A DNA stretch of 64,000 nt. Source: Obelidium mucronatum. Lineage: Eukaryota > Chytridiomycota > Chytridiomycetes > Chytridiales > Chytriomycetaceae. The DNA is taken from positions 1 to 64,000 of the forward strand of contig JAIVFH010000090.1 in NCBI GenBank assembly GCA_025765595.1. The letters run 5' to 3'. Positions within the stretch are counted from its first letter, which is position 1; every line of letters starts with the position of its first letter. Positions 1-9,790 of this stretch are shown piece after piece. The notes below the pieces were generated by a model. The model did no database searches and was not told where the DNA came from. It worked only from the letters and a program-made list of their open reading frames with translations. Position numbers and translations under genes: made by a program.

Positions 1-8
1 AGGACGCC

Positions 9-914
9 ATGCCGCACATCCGCGATCTTGCCGCAATATTTCGACGCTCGCAGCCAAAGGTCAAGACGCGCGGCAACATGCGTGTCATCAACCTGTGCTC
101 CTGGACTGGAGTTGCAGACGGCATCAAGGACCCGCACTACCCAGCGGATGTAGCGTCGGTCAAGGTAAAAGAACATGCCGAAAAAGTAGCGAACGGGCTG
201 GCGGTGTTTGGAAAGGAGAACATCAAGCCAGAGCTGCTGCCCCACTTTGAGGGCCTTCAGCCGCTGGTCGCTTACCTCACTGGGGTTGTGGAGTCTCTGG
301 TACATCGGGAGGCGTTCGAGATGGTGGCCAACATTACAAAGGTATGTGTTTGTTATAGTTTGACAGTCACCATCTAATTGCAACAACGAGACCAATAGGA
401 AGTAGCAACTGCGTGCGATCCCATCTTTGGGATTTTCACCTCCTCGTTTCTTGCGTGCTCAAACAACAGGGACTTCAAGTTCCACCTGGACAGCAAGAAT
501 TCGACTTTCGGGATCAACTTCAGTGTTGTGGTGGATGAGGAAGACGCGGAACCGCCCGTGGTATGGCCAGCGCTGTACCTACCAGATCGAAATGTGGTGA
601 TCCCAGCAGTTCATGGGGAGGCAATTGTTTCCATGTTCAAGCATGAAAAACATGGGACCAGGATGTGGCATTCAGGGGAGAGACGATTTGCGGAGGCAGC
701 GGAGTTGGTGGCGGAGGTAGATACTAGAAAGCGGAGAATCTCGCTGATTCTGGCAGATGGAATGGGAACAGCGAGTTGGGCTGTGAAGCACAACCAGGAC
801 AGGTTTGTGGGAAGCGCTGTGGTGGAGAAGCGGGGAGTTACCTTCAACATTAATCGCGATGCCACAGATCGCAATCGGAAGATACGGGAATCGGTTTTGC
901 AAGCCCTGGGTTGA
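9..914 (+). CDS. Two-exon protein of unknown function (possibly 5' partial)
   Basis: Two exons, 9-341 and 399-914, are separated by a 57-bp intron (GTATGT donor, CAATAG acceptor) and join in phase to give about 282 residues. The ATG at 9 is near the window edge, so the true start may lie upstream. I recognise no domain. The protein is soluble, mixed alpha/beta in composition, with no membrane segment or signal peptide. Its last third, from the residues VDTRKRR to the stop, is repeated as a broken copy at 11589-11787, so this locus took part in a duplication. An AT-rich 3' region with two AATAAA-type signals (961-985) follows the stop. Intact splicing and frame suggest it is a real gene, but the repeat-rich setting leaves open a mobile-element origin. 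Confidence 0.6.
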
Positions 915-1035
915 GCAATGTGTACTTATTTACTTATTTACTTATTTATTTATTTATTGATAATAAACAGCCTTAATAAACAGCCTTATTTGATACATTT
1001 TTTGTGGCTTATTCTTGAGTTTTAGTGACAGTTGG

Positions 1036-1229
1036 GGGTTAGTGGCCTGTGAACAAGTGGCTTGCGGCTCGCGCCCCACATAAAAAGGTACAGAGCGGCC
1101 TGCCAACAGGCCGTGGCACAGGTCGCAAGCGGCCCGCTAGCGGCTCGTCAGCAGGTCGCAAGCGGCCCGTGAGCGGCTCGCAACGCGACCGGTATCGCGA
1201 CTCGCGAGGTCCGGCCCGCATCCCCAATT
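1036..1229. repeat. GC-rich, palindrome-rich dispersed repeat, copy 1
   Basis: This block is built from short self-complementary words such as GCGGCC, ACAGGCC/GGCCTGT and ACCGGTATCGCGACTCGCGAGG. It contrasts sharply with its AT-rich surroundings. Near-identical sequence recurs in the same orientation at 11899-12099, and an inverted diverged copy lies at 9601-9790. The block ends in CCCCAATTGC, directly against the 289-bp satellite. Function is unknown. Confidence 0.75.
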
Positions 1230-4200
1230 GCTTTTTCCTCTCAAATGAAAGAGCTGAAAGTTGGTCATAATGATTGCACAACTAGGCAGCATGCTTGGTG
1301 CTGTTTTCGGAGGATCATTTTGACGCACTCAGTTGGTGGTGGCCAGAATACCCACGCCAAGACCATCCAATTCACACAAAAGCCAAATCAAAAACTGGGA
1401 ATAGTTGAAATAAATGTTTGATATTGGTTTGGCAATGGTTTTGGTCCTTACATTTAAGATGCTGGCCTGTGGCAGGAGAAAAACAGTTTCTGTCAATTGG
1501 TCCTCTTCAACCCTTGCTGCTTTTTCCTCTCAAATGCAAGAGCTAAAAGTTGGCCATAATGATTGCACAGCTAGGCAGCATGCTTGGTGCTGTTTTCGGA
1601 GGAACTTTTTGACGCACTCAGTTGGTGGTGGCCAGAATACCCACGCCAAGACCATCCAATTCACCCAAAAGCCAAATCTAAAACTGGGAATGGTTGAAGA
1701 AGGTGTTTGATATTGGTTTGGCAATGGTTTTGGTCCTTACATTTAAGATGCTGGCCTGTGGCAGGAGAAAAACAGTTTCTGTCAATTGGTCCTCTTCAAC
1801 CCTTGCTGCTTTTTCCTCTCAAATGCAAGAGCTAAAAGTTGGCCATAATGATTGCACAGCTAGGCAGCATGCTTGGTGCTGTTTTCGGAGGAACTTTTTG
1901 ACGCACTCAGTTGGTGGTGGCCGGAATACCCACGCCAAGACCATCCAATTCACACAAAAGCCAAATCAAAAACTGGGAATAGTTGAAATAAATGTTTGAT
2001 ATTGGTTTGGCAATGGTTTTGGTCCTTACATTTAAGATGCTGGCCTGTGGCAGGAGAAAAACAGTTTCTGTCAATTGTTGCACTTCAACCCTTGCTGCTT
2101 TTTCCTCTCAAATGCAAGAGCTAAAAGTTGGCCATAATGATTGCACAACTAGGCAGCATGCTTGGTGCTGTTTTCGGAGGATCATTTTGACGCACTCAGT
2201 TGGTGGTGGCCAGAATACCCACGCCAAGACCATCCAATTCACCCAAAAGCCAAATCAAAAACTGGGAATAGTTGAAATAAATGTTTGATATTGGTTTGGC
2301 AATGGTTTTGGTCCTTACATTTAAGATGCTGGCCTGTGGCAGGAGAAAAACAGTTTCTGTCAATTGGTCCTCTTCAACCCTTGCTGCTTTTTCCTCTCAA
2401 ATGCAAGAGCTGAAAGTTGGTCATAATGATTGCACAACTAGGCAGCATGCTTGGTGCTGTTTTCGGAGGATCATTTTGACGCACTCAGTTGGTGGTGGCC
2501 AGAATACCCACGCCAAGACCATCCAATTCACACAAAAGCCAAATCAAAAACTGGGAATAGTTGAAATAAATGTTTGATATTGGTTTGGCAATGGTTTTGG
2601 TCCTTACATTTAAGATGCTGGCCTGTGGCAGGAGAAAAACAGTTTCTGTCAATTGGTCCTCTTCAACCCTTGCTGCTTTTTCCTCTCAAATGCAAGATCT
2701 GAAAGTTGGTCATAATGATTGCACAACTAGGCAGCATGCTTGGTGCTGTTTTCGGAGGATCATTTTGACGCACTCAGTTGGTGGTGGCCGGAATACCCAC
2801 GCCAAGACCATCCAATTCACCCAAAAGCCAAATCTAAAACTGGGAATGGTTGAAGAAGGTGTTTGATATTCGGTTTGGCAATGGTTTTGGTCCTTACATT
2901 TAAGATGCTGGCCTGTGGCAGGAGAAAAACAGTTTCTGTCAATTGGTGCCTCTTCAACCCTTGCTGCTTTTTCCTCTCAAATGCAAGAGCTAAAAGTTGG
3001 CCATAATGATTGCACAGCTAGGCAGCATGCTTGGTGCTGTTTTCGGAGGAATTTTTTGACGCACTCAGTTGGTGGTAGCCAGAATACCCACACCAAGACT
3101 ATCCAATTCACCCAAAAGCCAAATCTAAAACTGGGAATGGTTGAAGAAGGTGTTTGATATTCGGTTTGGCAATGGTTTTGGTCCTTACATTTAAGATGCT
3201 GGCCTGTGGCAGGAGAAAAACAGTTTCTGTCAATTGGTCCTCTTCAACCCTTGCTGCTTTTTCCTCTCAAATGCAAGAGCTGAAAAGTTGGCCATAATGA
3301 TTGCACAAGCTAGGCAGCATGCTTGGTGCTGTTTTCGGAGGAACTTTTTGACGCACTCAGTTGGTGGTGGCCAGAATACCCACGCCAAGACCATCCAATT
3401 CACCCAAAAGCCAAATCTAAAACTGGGAATGGTTGAAGAAGGTGTTTGATATTGGTTTGGCAATGGTTTTGGTCCTTACATTTAAGATGCTGGCCTGTGG
3501 CAGGAGAAAAACAGTTTCTGTCAATTGGTCCTCTTCAACCCTTGCTGCTTTTTCCTCTCAAATGCAAGAGCTGAAAGTTGGCCATAATGATTGCACAACT
3601 AGGCAGCATGCTTGGTGCTGTTTTCGGAGGATCATTTTGACGCACTCAGTTGGTGGTGGCCGGAATACCCACGCCAAGACCATCCAATTCACACAAAAGC
3701 CAAATCAAAAACTGGGAATAGTTGAAATAAATGTTTGATATTGGTTTGGCAATGGTTTTGGTCCTTACATTTAAGATGCTGGCCTGTGGCAGGAGAAAAA
3801 CAGTTTCTGTCAATTGGTCCTCTTCAACCCTTGCTGCTTTTTCCTCTCAAATGCAAGAGCTGAAAGTTGGCCATAATGATTGCACAACTAGGCAGCATGC
3901 TTGGTGCTGTTTTCGGAGGATCATTTTGACGCACTCAGTTGGTGGTGGCCAGAATACCCACGCCAAGACCATCCAATTCACACAAAAGCCAAATCAAAAA
4001 CTGGGAATAGTTGAAATAAATGTTTGATATTGGTTTGGCAATGGTTTTGGTCCTTACATTTAAGATGCTGGCCTGTGGCAGGAGAAAAACAGTTTCTGTC
4101 AATTGGTCCTCTTCAACCCTTGCTGCTTTTTCCTCTCAAATGCAAGAGCTGAAAGTTGGTCATAATGATTGCACAACTAGGCAGCATGCTTGGTGCTGTT

Positions 4201-5686
4201 TTCGGAGGATCATTTTGACGCACTCAGTTGGTGGTGGCCAGAATACCCACGCCAAGACCATCCAATTCACACAAAAGCCAAATCAAAAACTGGGAATAGT
4301 TGAAATAAATGTTTGATATTGGTTTGGCAATGGTTTTGGTCCTTACATTTAAGATGCTGGCCTGTGGCAGGAGAAAAACAGTTTCTGTCAATTGGTCCTC
4401 TTCAACCCTTGCTGCTTTTTCCTCTCAAATGCAAGAGCTGAAAGTTGGTCATAATGATTGCACAACTAGGCAGCATGCTTGGTGCTGTTTTCGGAGGATC
4501 ATTTTGACGCACTCAGTTGGTGGTGGCCAGAATACCCACGCCAAGACCATCCAATTCACCCAAAAGCCAAATCTAAAACTGGGAATGGTTGAAGAAGGTG
4601 TTTGATATTGGTTTGGCAATGGTTTTGGTCCTTACATTTAAGATGCTGGCCTGTGGCAGGAGAAAAACAGTTTCTGTCAATTGGTCCTCTTCAACCCTTG
4701 CTGCTTTTTCCTCTCAAATGCAAGAGCTGAAAGTTGGCCATAATGATTGCACAAGCTAGGCAGCATGCTTGGTGCTGTTTTCGGAGGAATCTTTTTGACG
4801 CACTCAGTTGGTGGTGGCCAGAATACCCACGCCAAGACCATCCAATTCACACAAAAGCCAAATCTAAAACTGGGAATGGTTGAAGAAGGTGTTTGATATT
4901 GGTTTGGCAATGGTTTTGGTCCTTACATTTAAGATGCTGGCCTGTGGCAGGAGAAAAACAGTTTCTGTCAATTGGTCCTCTTCAACCCTTGCTGCTTTTT
5001 CCTCTCAAATGCAAGAGCTGAAAGTTGGTCATAATGATTGCACAGCTAGGCAGCATGCTTGGTGCTGTTTTCGGAGGAATCTTTTTGACGCACTCAGTTG
5101 GTGGTGGCCAGAATACCCACGCCAAGACCATCCAATTCACCCAAAAGCCAAATCTAAAACTGGGAATGGTTGAAGAAGGTGTTTGATATTGGTTTGGCAA
5201 TGGTTTTGGTCCTTACATTTAAGATGCTGGCCTGTGGCAGGAGAAAAACAGTTTCTGTCAATTGGTCCTCTTCAACCCTTGCTGCTTTTTCCTCTCAAAT
5301 GCAAGAGCTGAAAGTTGGCCATAATGATTGCACAAGCTAGGCAGCATGCTTGGTGCTGTTTTCGGAGGATCTTTTTGACGCACTCAGTTGGTGGTGGCCA
5401 GAATACCCACGCCAAGACCATCCAATTCACACAAAAGCCAAATCTAAAACTGGGAATGGTTGAAGAAGGTGTTTGATATTGGTTTGGCAATGGTTTTGGT
5501 CCTTACATTTAAGATGCTGGCCTGTGGCAGGAGAAAAACAGTTTCTGTCAATTGGTCCTCTTCAACCCTTGCTGCTTTTTCCTCTCAAATGCAAGATCTG
5601 AAAGTTGGCCATAATGATTGCATAACTAGGCAGCATGCTTGGTGCTGTTTTCATAGGATCTTTTTGACGCACTCAGTTGGTGGTTG
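1225..5686 (+). repeat. Tandem satellite array, 289-bp period, about 15.4 copies
   Basis: The unit begins around ATG/GTG-TTTGATATT at about 1414, 1703, 1992, 2281, 2570, 2859, 3149, 3442, 3731, 4020, 4309, 4598, 4889, 5179 and 5469. Spacing is 289 bp, with a few units of 290-293 bp. Each unit carries a near full-length open frame of about 98 codons whose stop (TGA) overlaps the ATG of the next unit by 8 bp. Because 289 is not a multiple of 3, successive frames rotate. Two linked variant sets are visible: units with ACAACTAGG plus GGATCATTTTG, and units with ACAGCTAGG plus GGAACTTTTTG. They occur in runs, as expected from local homogenisation. The array starts inside the GC-rich repeat and is cut at 5687 by an LTR-like sequence. 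I treat it as non-coding satellite. Confidence 0.95.
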
Positions 5687-6176
5687 TTAGAACCAGATAG
5701 TCAATAAAAGACTTAAGGGTTCTTGAAGGCACGAGGGCTTAGGGGGCACGAGGGCTTGTCCAATAACGGCTTGAGGTCACGAGAGACGGAACAAAGAGTT
5801 ACAAAACTGTAAAACTAACACAGAATGTATTGAAACTGAACTAAAACTCAGGGCAGAAAGCTTGCTATTTATGCAAGTTCTGGAATTTCAAATAACAATA
5901 GTTCAAAACAGGAAACAAACTGAAAATCAAACATAAAATTGTGATAGCAAGAGTGATAGCACAATAATATGTGAAATCAAGAATGATATCACAAAATGAA
6001 ACAGAAAAAGTTGATAAAATGACAAATCGAAGATGACAAATACAAAAATAGAAACTTAAGGTAAAACGTTACTAGTGGGGATCGAACCCAGGTTTCCATC
6101 GTGAGAGTCGCCCGAAATGACCACTAAGCTATGGAAGTATAGAGAAGTATCCCTATAAGACGGGTGATTGCTAACG
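5687..6176 (-). repeat. Candidate LTR or SINE-like repeat next to the integrase remnant
   Basis: This gene-free stretch begins TGTTAGAACCAG at the satellite junction and ends next to the integrase stop. Its inner 285 bp (about 5875-6160) closely matches 20745-21030, including shared words such as GTGATAGCAAGAGTGATAGC and a tRNA-like head at 6064-6141. It could be a chromovirus LTR, or an LTR tail carrying a tRNA-derived SINE. The sequence alone does not decide between them. Confidence 0.55.
6064..6141 (-). other. tRNA-like sequence (box A and box B), probably non-functional
   Basis: On the minus strand there is a box A-like TAGCTTAGTGG and, about 35 nt on, a box B GGGTTCGATCCC. The spacing suits a tRNA-derived pol III promoter. 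Between them lies CTCTCAC, which resembles a tRNA-Glu (CUC) anticodon loop. The acceptor and anticodon stems pair poorly, so I call it tRNA-derived, not a tRNA gene. A second version lies at about 20935-21005. Confidence 0.4.
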
Positions 6177-6959
6177 TCATCCCCTTCTTTTCTTGCGATT
6201 GCGAGCAATCGCACCCGGACCAGGCTTATCGGGATATTTGGCGTGGAATTCAGAAACCAACTCAGCAGAACCCGAAACATTGGCAGCAGGCTCCCAAGAG
6301 CAGTGTACCAAATATTGAAGTTTGTTGTAGAAAACGCGAGAATCCAAGATTTCTTGAACTTCCCATTCTTCAGTGTTGTCCACGATAACTGGCGGAGGTG
6401 GAGGTTGGGTAAACGCGGCGACAATATTCTCAGTCTTGGGATGCAGCAAAGACGCGTGGAATACTGGATGAATACGCATGGTTGAAGGTAAGGCAAGCTC
6501 AAAGGCGACTGGGTTGATGACGCGCTTGACTTTAAAAGGACCAAGTTTCTTATCATCAATCTTTTGAGATGGACGATTAGTCTTGATATTGCGGCGATCC
6601 AAGAAAACCAAGTCCCCGGGTTTAATTTCAGGAACCGGTAACCAAGATTTGTTGGCTTGTGTGGTGTAACCTTCCTGGGCAAATTTTAAGTTTGCACGAA
6701 GGTCTTCAAGGATAGTTTTCATAGACGCGAGGCGGTCTTCAGCGTCAGGAACAGAGGATTCACGAATAACAGAGGGGTCAAAAATTGGATTGTGACCAGA
6801 GTTTGCGAAAAACGGTGTATGACCAGTAGTGGTTACCAAAGAATCGTTGTAGGCAAATTCGCGAAGAGGTAACTTGGATACCCAATCGTCTTGCTGGTAG
6901 TTACAGTAAACGCGTAGGTATTGTTCAATGACTTGGTCAAAAGCCCCAACACAAATCAC
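6177..6959 (-). pseudogene. Ty3/gypsy integrase C-terminal region with degenerate chromodomain
   Basis: A 260-codon open frame starts within the integrase (LREFAYNDSL, then a GPF-type GH5-like segment around KLGPFKVKRVINPVAFEL and IHPVFHASLL). It ends in a chromodomain-like stretch (EWEVQEILDSR ... YLVHCSWEP ... FHAKYPDKPG). These are hallmarks of chromoviral integrases, where the chromodomain guides insertion to modified histones. The usual Lys-Trp-x-Gly-Tyr segment between YLV and WEP is missing, so histone binding is probably lost. The catalytic D,D-35-E core is absent upstream. It is a relic of the element described at 5687-9557. Confidence 0.8.
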
Positions 6960-7079
6960 TGTTCAACCACAACATACTTATTTTCCAGATCAGCACGAGT
7001 AGCTCAAGCGCGAGTCAAACCAGTTAAGTCGTATTGATTGTCGTAGTGATCAGCATTGGTAACCATCACGCGAACTTCT

Positions 7080-7437
7080 TCACCAGTAAACGACCTTGCA
7101 GCGAGGCACAGTGACAACAGCGTGGGGAGCGCCAACAGCCGCAATATCCACCTCCAGATGCAGGTGCATCACATCATTCAAGTCCAGAGCAAACATCGCA
7201 GTTTCAACCTCCAAGTCCCCTTCTTCAACACCAACACTTTCCACAGACAAACTCGACACACCAACCTCTCCACCCATCATTTTTGCTAACCACCTCAGCG
7301 CGTTTATCCAACTCAGCAACAGGAACTTCCCTAACTCTAACCAACTCCACAAAGGCACAAGCAACAGCCGGACACAAGTCAAACACGTCCCCGATAGTCA
7401 TCTGCTGCGCAGGAAGCCCCAGGATCTTGCGAGCCAT
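7080..7437 (-). pseudogene. Broken gag-pol junction frames of the Ty3/gypsy relic
   Basis: Two overlapping minus-strand frames (7437-7225 and 7382-7080) appear to be one coding region split by a frameshift. The part up to VAELDKRAEVV reads from the first, and the part from KMMGGEVGVSSLSVES reads from the second. The sequence lies where a retropepsin would be expected, but I see no D-S/T-G active-site motif, so protease identity is only positional. Between 6960 and 7080 the frame is interrupted by several stops. Confidence 0.45.
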
Positions 7438-8024
7438 TGCAGTCTCTGCAGCGCTCCCCGCGTGAAACGCGTTTCGACACTGGCCCCTTTTCTTTCGCCC
7501 CCCCCTTTATCACCTCCATCAACTGGTTTCCCATCCACGCTCGCAGCACCTTCCTTATCTTCAAATTCCACCTTCTTCTCCTTCCGTTTCAAGCGTTTAA
7601 GCTTGCTTTTACTCATTTCTCCATCGGCTGCGTCAACAGGTGCATCGATTTCCATCTCCTTTGGCTCTGCTGGTGAACTATTCGCAGACTCCACCAATTC
7701 CAATGGCATTTTTGATGGCGCATCACCCGATTTTGAAGGTTCCAAAACAGCAGTAGTGACAGGAGCAGCGGCAGGAGCGGCAGACTGTTTTGGAGCGTGA
7801 GGATCCTTGGGTTCAGGGACTTGATACGGAGCAACGGATTCACGAGGCTTGACCACCTCAATTCCAGATCCAGGAGGCCAGTCAACTGCGACTTTTCTCG
7901 ACGGTTGCATCCGGATTTTTGTGGCCTTGGCCGAGACTCCAACTTCCTTATCCTCCCTCATTTTCCGCACAAGATCCAACACTGCATCCACAGGTACACT
8001 TTCACCCTTCCACTCAACTCTCAT
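7398..8024 (-). pseudogene. Retroelement gag-derived linker with Lys/Glu/Ala-rich tail
   Basis: This 208-codon frame starts with an ATG that overlaps the stop of the upstream CCHC frame by 4 nt (ATGA). Such an overlap may reflect an ancestral frameshift or stop-restart junction between gag and pol. The sequence is rich in Pro, Ala, Glu and Lys, with a basic stretch KSKLKRLKRKEKK that could act as a nuclear localisation or nucleic-acid-binding patch. No catalytic motif is visible. It belongs to the minus-strand Ty3/gypsy relic by position and continuity. Confidence 0.5.
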
Positions 8025-8983
8025 AGTGCCACCGCTAATTCCGCCTCTTCTTTAGACACATCTTCCGGTTTCAACTCAGGAACCCCCAAATAAACATCAA
8101 CAGGCTTGGAGCGACCCTTTGAAAGTGTGGACACACCGAGAATTGCACCCAGTGCTGTCTCCCCTTCCATAACTGCTTCCTTGGCCTTTTGCTGAATAGT
8201 CTCAGGCTCTTGGAAAGCCACCCTTCTCGGACCAGTAGCAACCTCAAAAGAGTTAGTATCAACTTCTAACGAGGACATTGTAGCAGCCTTTGCAGCCGCT
8301 TCGGTGGAAAGCTTGAGCCATTCTGGATCAGAACCCGCCTGAATGACGTTGTGGCAAGCTCCGCCTTTGGCACCACGTAGCAACCCACCAAACTCGCGAA
8401 TGCCATCCTTGATGACCACGTTGTAGATTTTACCATCCTCCTTGAGAGCAATAGGCGCTTGAGCAAGGATGTCCCTCCAGAGGTAAGGACATTTCATGTT
8501 GATGTGTTCGAAGAGACCACAGTAGAAACATGGACCCATGATTTGGAACTGAGCGAGCATTTCGATGGATTCCGAAGCTGTGTGGACTTGAGGAGCCTGG
8601 AAAGCGACACTTGTGGTAGAACTGGAACCTAAAGCGTTTCCTTGCCCCAAAAGAACCCTTGCTACTGGGGCAATAGCGTTTAACATCTGGAAAATTTCGC
8701 AAAGCTCTCGGAGAATATCCAAGTCGTATGCCGTAGCACTCGAGGAGGCCAGAGACTCGAGTCGCAAAGAGTTGGTGGAGGGCGGCAATGGAACCAACCT
8801 GGCGGCAGCAGCAGCAATTCCAGAAGACCTTGGGGCTTCAGCCACCGTCATCTCCACAGAGACACCTTGGCGATCACTCACATACTTCAAGATCGCTGCC
8901 GCTAACTCCTCCATCGAGTACTCCTCACTAACAATCTTAGGCATTTCCCCCACCGGACCCCGCCAACGCCATTTCCTTTCCAA
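8021..8983 (-). pseudogene. Ty3/gypsy gag with CCHC zinc knuckle
   Basis: A 320-codon frame contains CFYCGLFEHINMKCP at about residues 155-170. This fits the C-x2-C-x4-H-x4-C knuckle of retroelement nucleocapsid proteins, which bind element RNA. The N-terminal part continues the gag sequence of the 9557-8937 frame, but a frame change separates them near 8940-8980, where GKEMALAG in one frame meets GEMPKIVSEEYSMEEL in the other. The gag is therefore split in this copy. Ala-rich, helical composition elsewhere fits a capsid-type protein. Confidence 0.7.
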
Positions 8984-9557
8984 TCCACACGTTGTAATCC
9001 TTTGAATACAAGTCCCTTCTCACTTCCGCGGCGTTCTGGAGAACAGCATCTAGCATGTTACGCTGGAGAAGCGCATCCTTGACAGAGACCACCAGTTCAG
9101 ACTCCGGCAGCGGCCGCTGCAGCTCCTTGTTCTTCTCCTTGATTAACTGGGTCAACGAGCGCCACGAATCATGGCCGACAATCTTGTCCAGGTTGCCTGA
9201 CTTTGCAAAGACATCTCCAGACTTGAACAACTTGAGCATGAACTCCAAGAACTCCTCGAACGACAGCTTCAACGCATTCACGGCACGCTGGTCTGCAACA
9301 AACTTCTTGACAGCCGCTTTGACTTCGGGTGCTTTGAGGAAGCATTCTTCGACAATGTTATCGACTACATCACTGGCAGAAGGTGAAGACACCCCATTCA
9401 GCTTGACCGCCGTATACTGACGCCGAATCGCTTTAGACCAGTTTCGAACGCCGATCCCGTGGAAGCTGTCAAACCACTTGGTGTTGGCAGCGATCATTTG
9501 CTTGTTTTTCGTAGACTGTAAGTAGTAGATCTGTGTATGAAGACACAGCATCAGCAC
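8937..9557 (-). pseudogene. Ty3/gypsy gag N-terminal part
   Basis: A 206-codon frame with a helical, charged sequence lies directly upstream of the CCHC-bearing frame and overlaps it by 47 nt in another frame. Features such as FDSFHGIGVRNWSK and FEEFLEFMLKLFKSGD fit a capsid-like domain, but identity rests mainly on position. The first codons (MLMLCLHTQIYYLQS) may not be translated; a start at the internal Met near 9497 is equally possible. No LTR or primer-binding site is recognisable between 9557 and 9840. Confidence 0.55.
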
Positions 9558-9600
9558 CCTTGCTAGGAGGCACCAAATGTGGAACAGTGAACCGAGCTTG

Positions 9601-9790
9601 CCTCCTTTGCTGTGTCCCCATAGCGAGCCGGACCTTGCGAGCCGCTAACAGGCCACTTAGCAGGCCGCTCCTGACCTGTGGGCAACCCGCGTGCGAGTCG
9701 CTAACCAGTGGAAAGCCAGCCGCGTCGCAGTTAGTTCACAGGCCGCAAGCCAGTTGACAGCCAGTGGAGAGCCAGTTGAAAGCTAGTCCT
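9601..9790 (-). repeat. GC-rich dispersed repeat, inverted diverged copy
   Basis: The words GAGCCGGACCTTGCGAG, GGCCACTTAGCAGGCC and ACAGGCCGCAAG match, in reverse orientation, the blocks at 1036-1229 and 11899-12099. It is preceded by TGTCCCCATAG. The same 11-mer followed by CCGGCCAGACCTTTGC appears at about 10157-10183, suggesting a further short remnant. Confidence 0.55.

Larger units (their letters stand above)
5687..9557 (-). mobile_element. Degenerate Ty3/gypsy chromovirus, minus strand
   Basis: Read on the minus strand, the order is gag-like N-terminus (9557-8937), CCHC zinc-knuckle segment (8983-8021), a Lys/Glu/Ala-rich linker (8024-7398), broken frames (7437-6960), the integrase C-terminus with chromodomain (6959-6177), then a candidate LTR (6176-5687) ending TGTTAGAACC on the plus strand. 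Reverse transcriptase, RNase H and the integrase catalytic core are absent, so a large internal deletion lies near 6960-7080. No matching LTR was found right of 9557. The element is inactive. It lies against the satellite array, which it may have invaded. Confidence 0.75.

Noticed and set aside
1414..5690. Repeated 98-codon frames as a family of tandem genes
   Set aside because: They rotate frame with a 289-bp period, overlap each other, lack domain character and sit in a homogenised satellite.
7096..7800. 234-codon plus-strand frame across the Ty3/gypsy relic
   Set aside because: Low-complexity Ser/Thr-rich shadow of the minus-strand gag linker.
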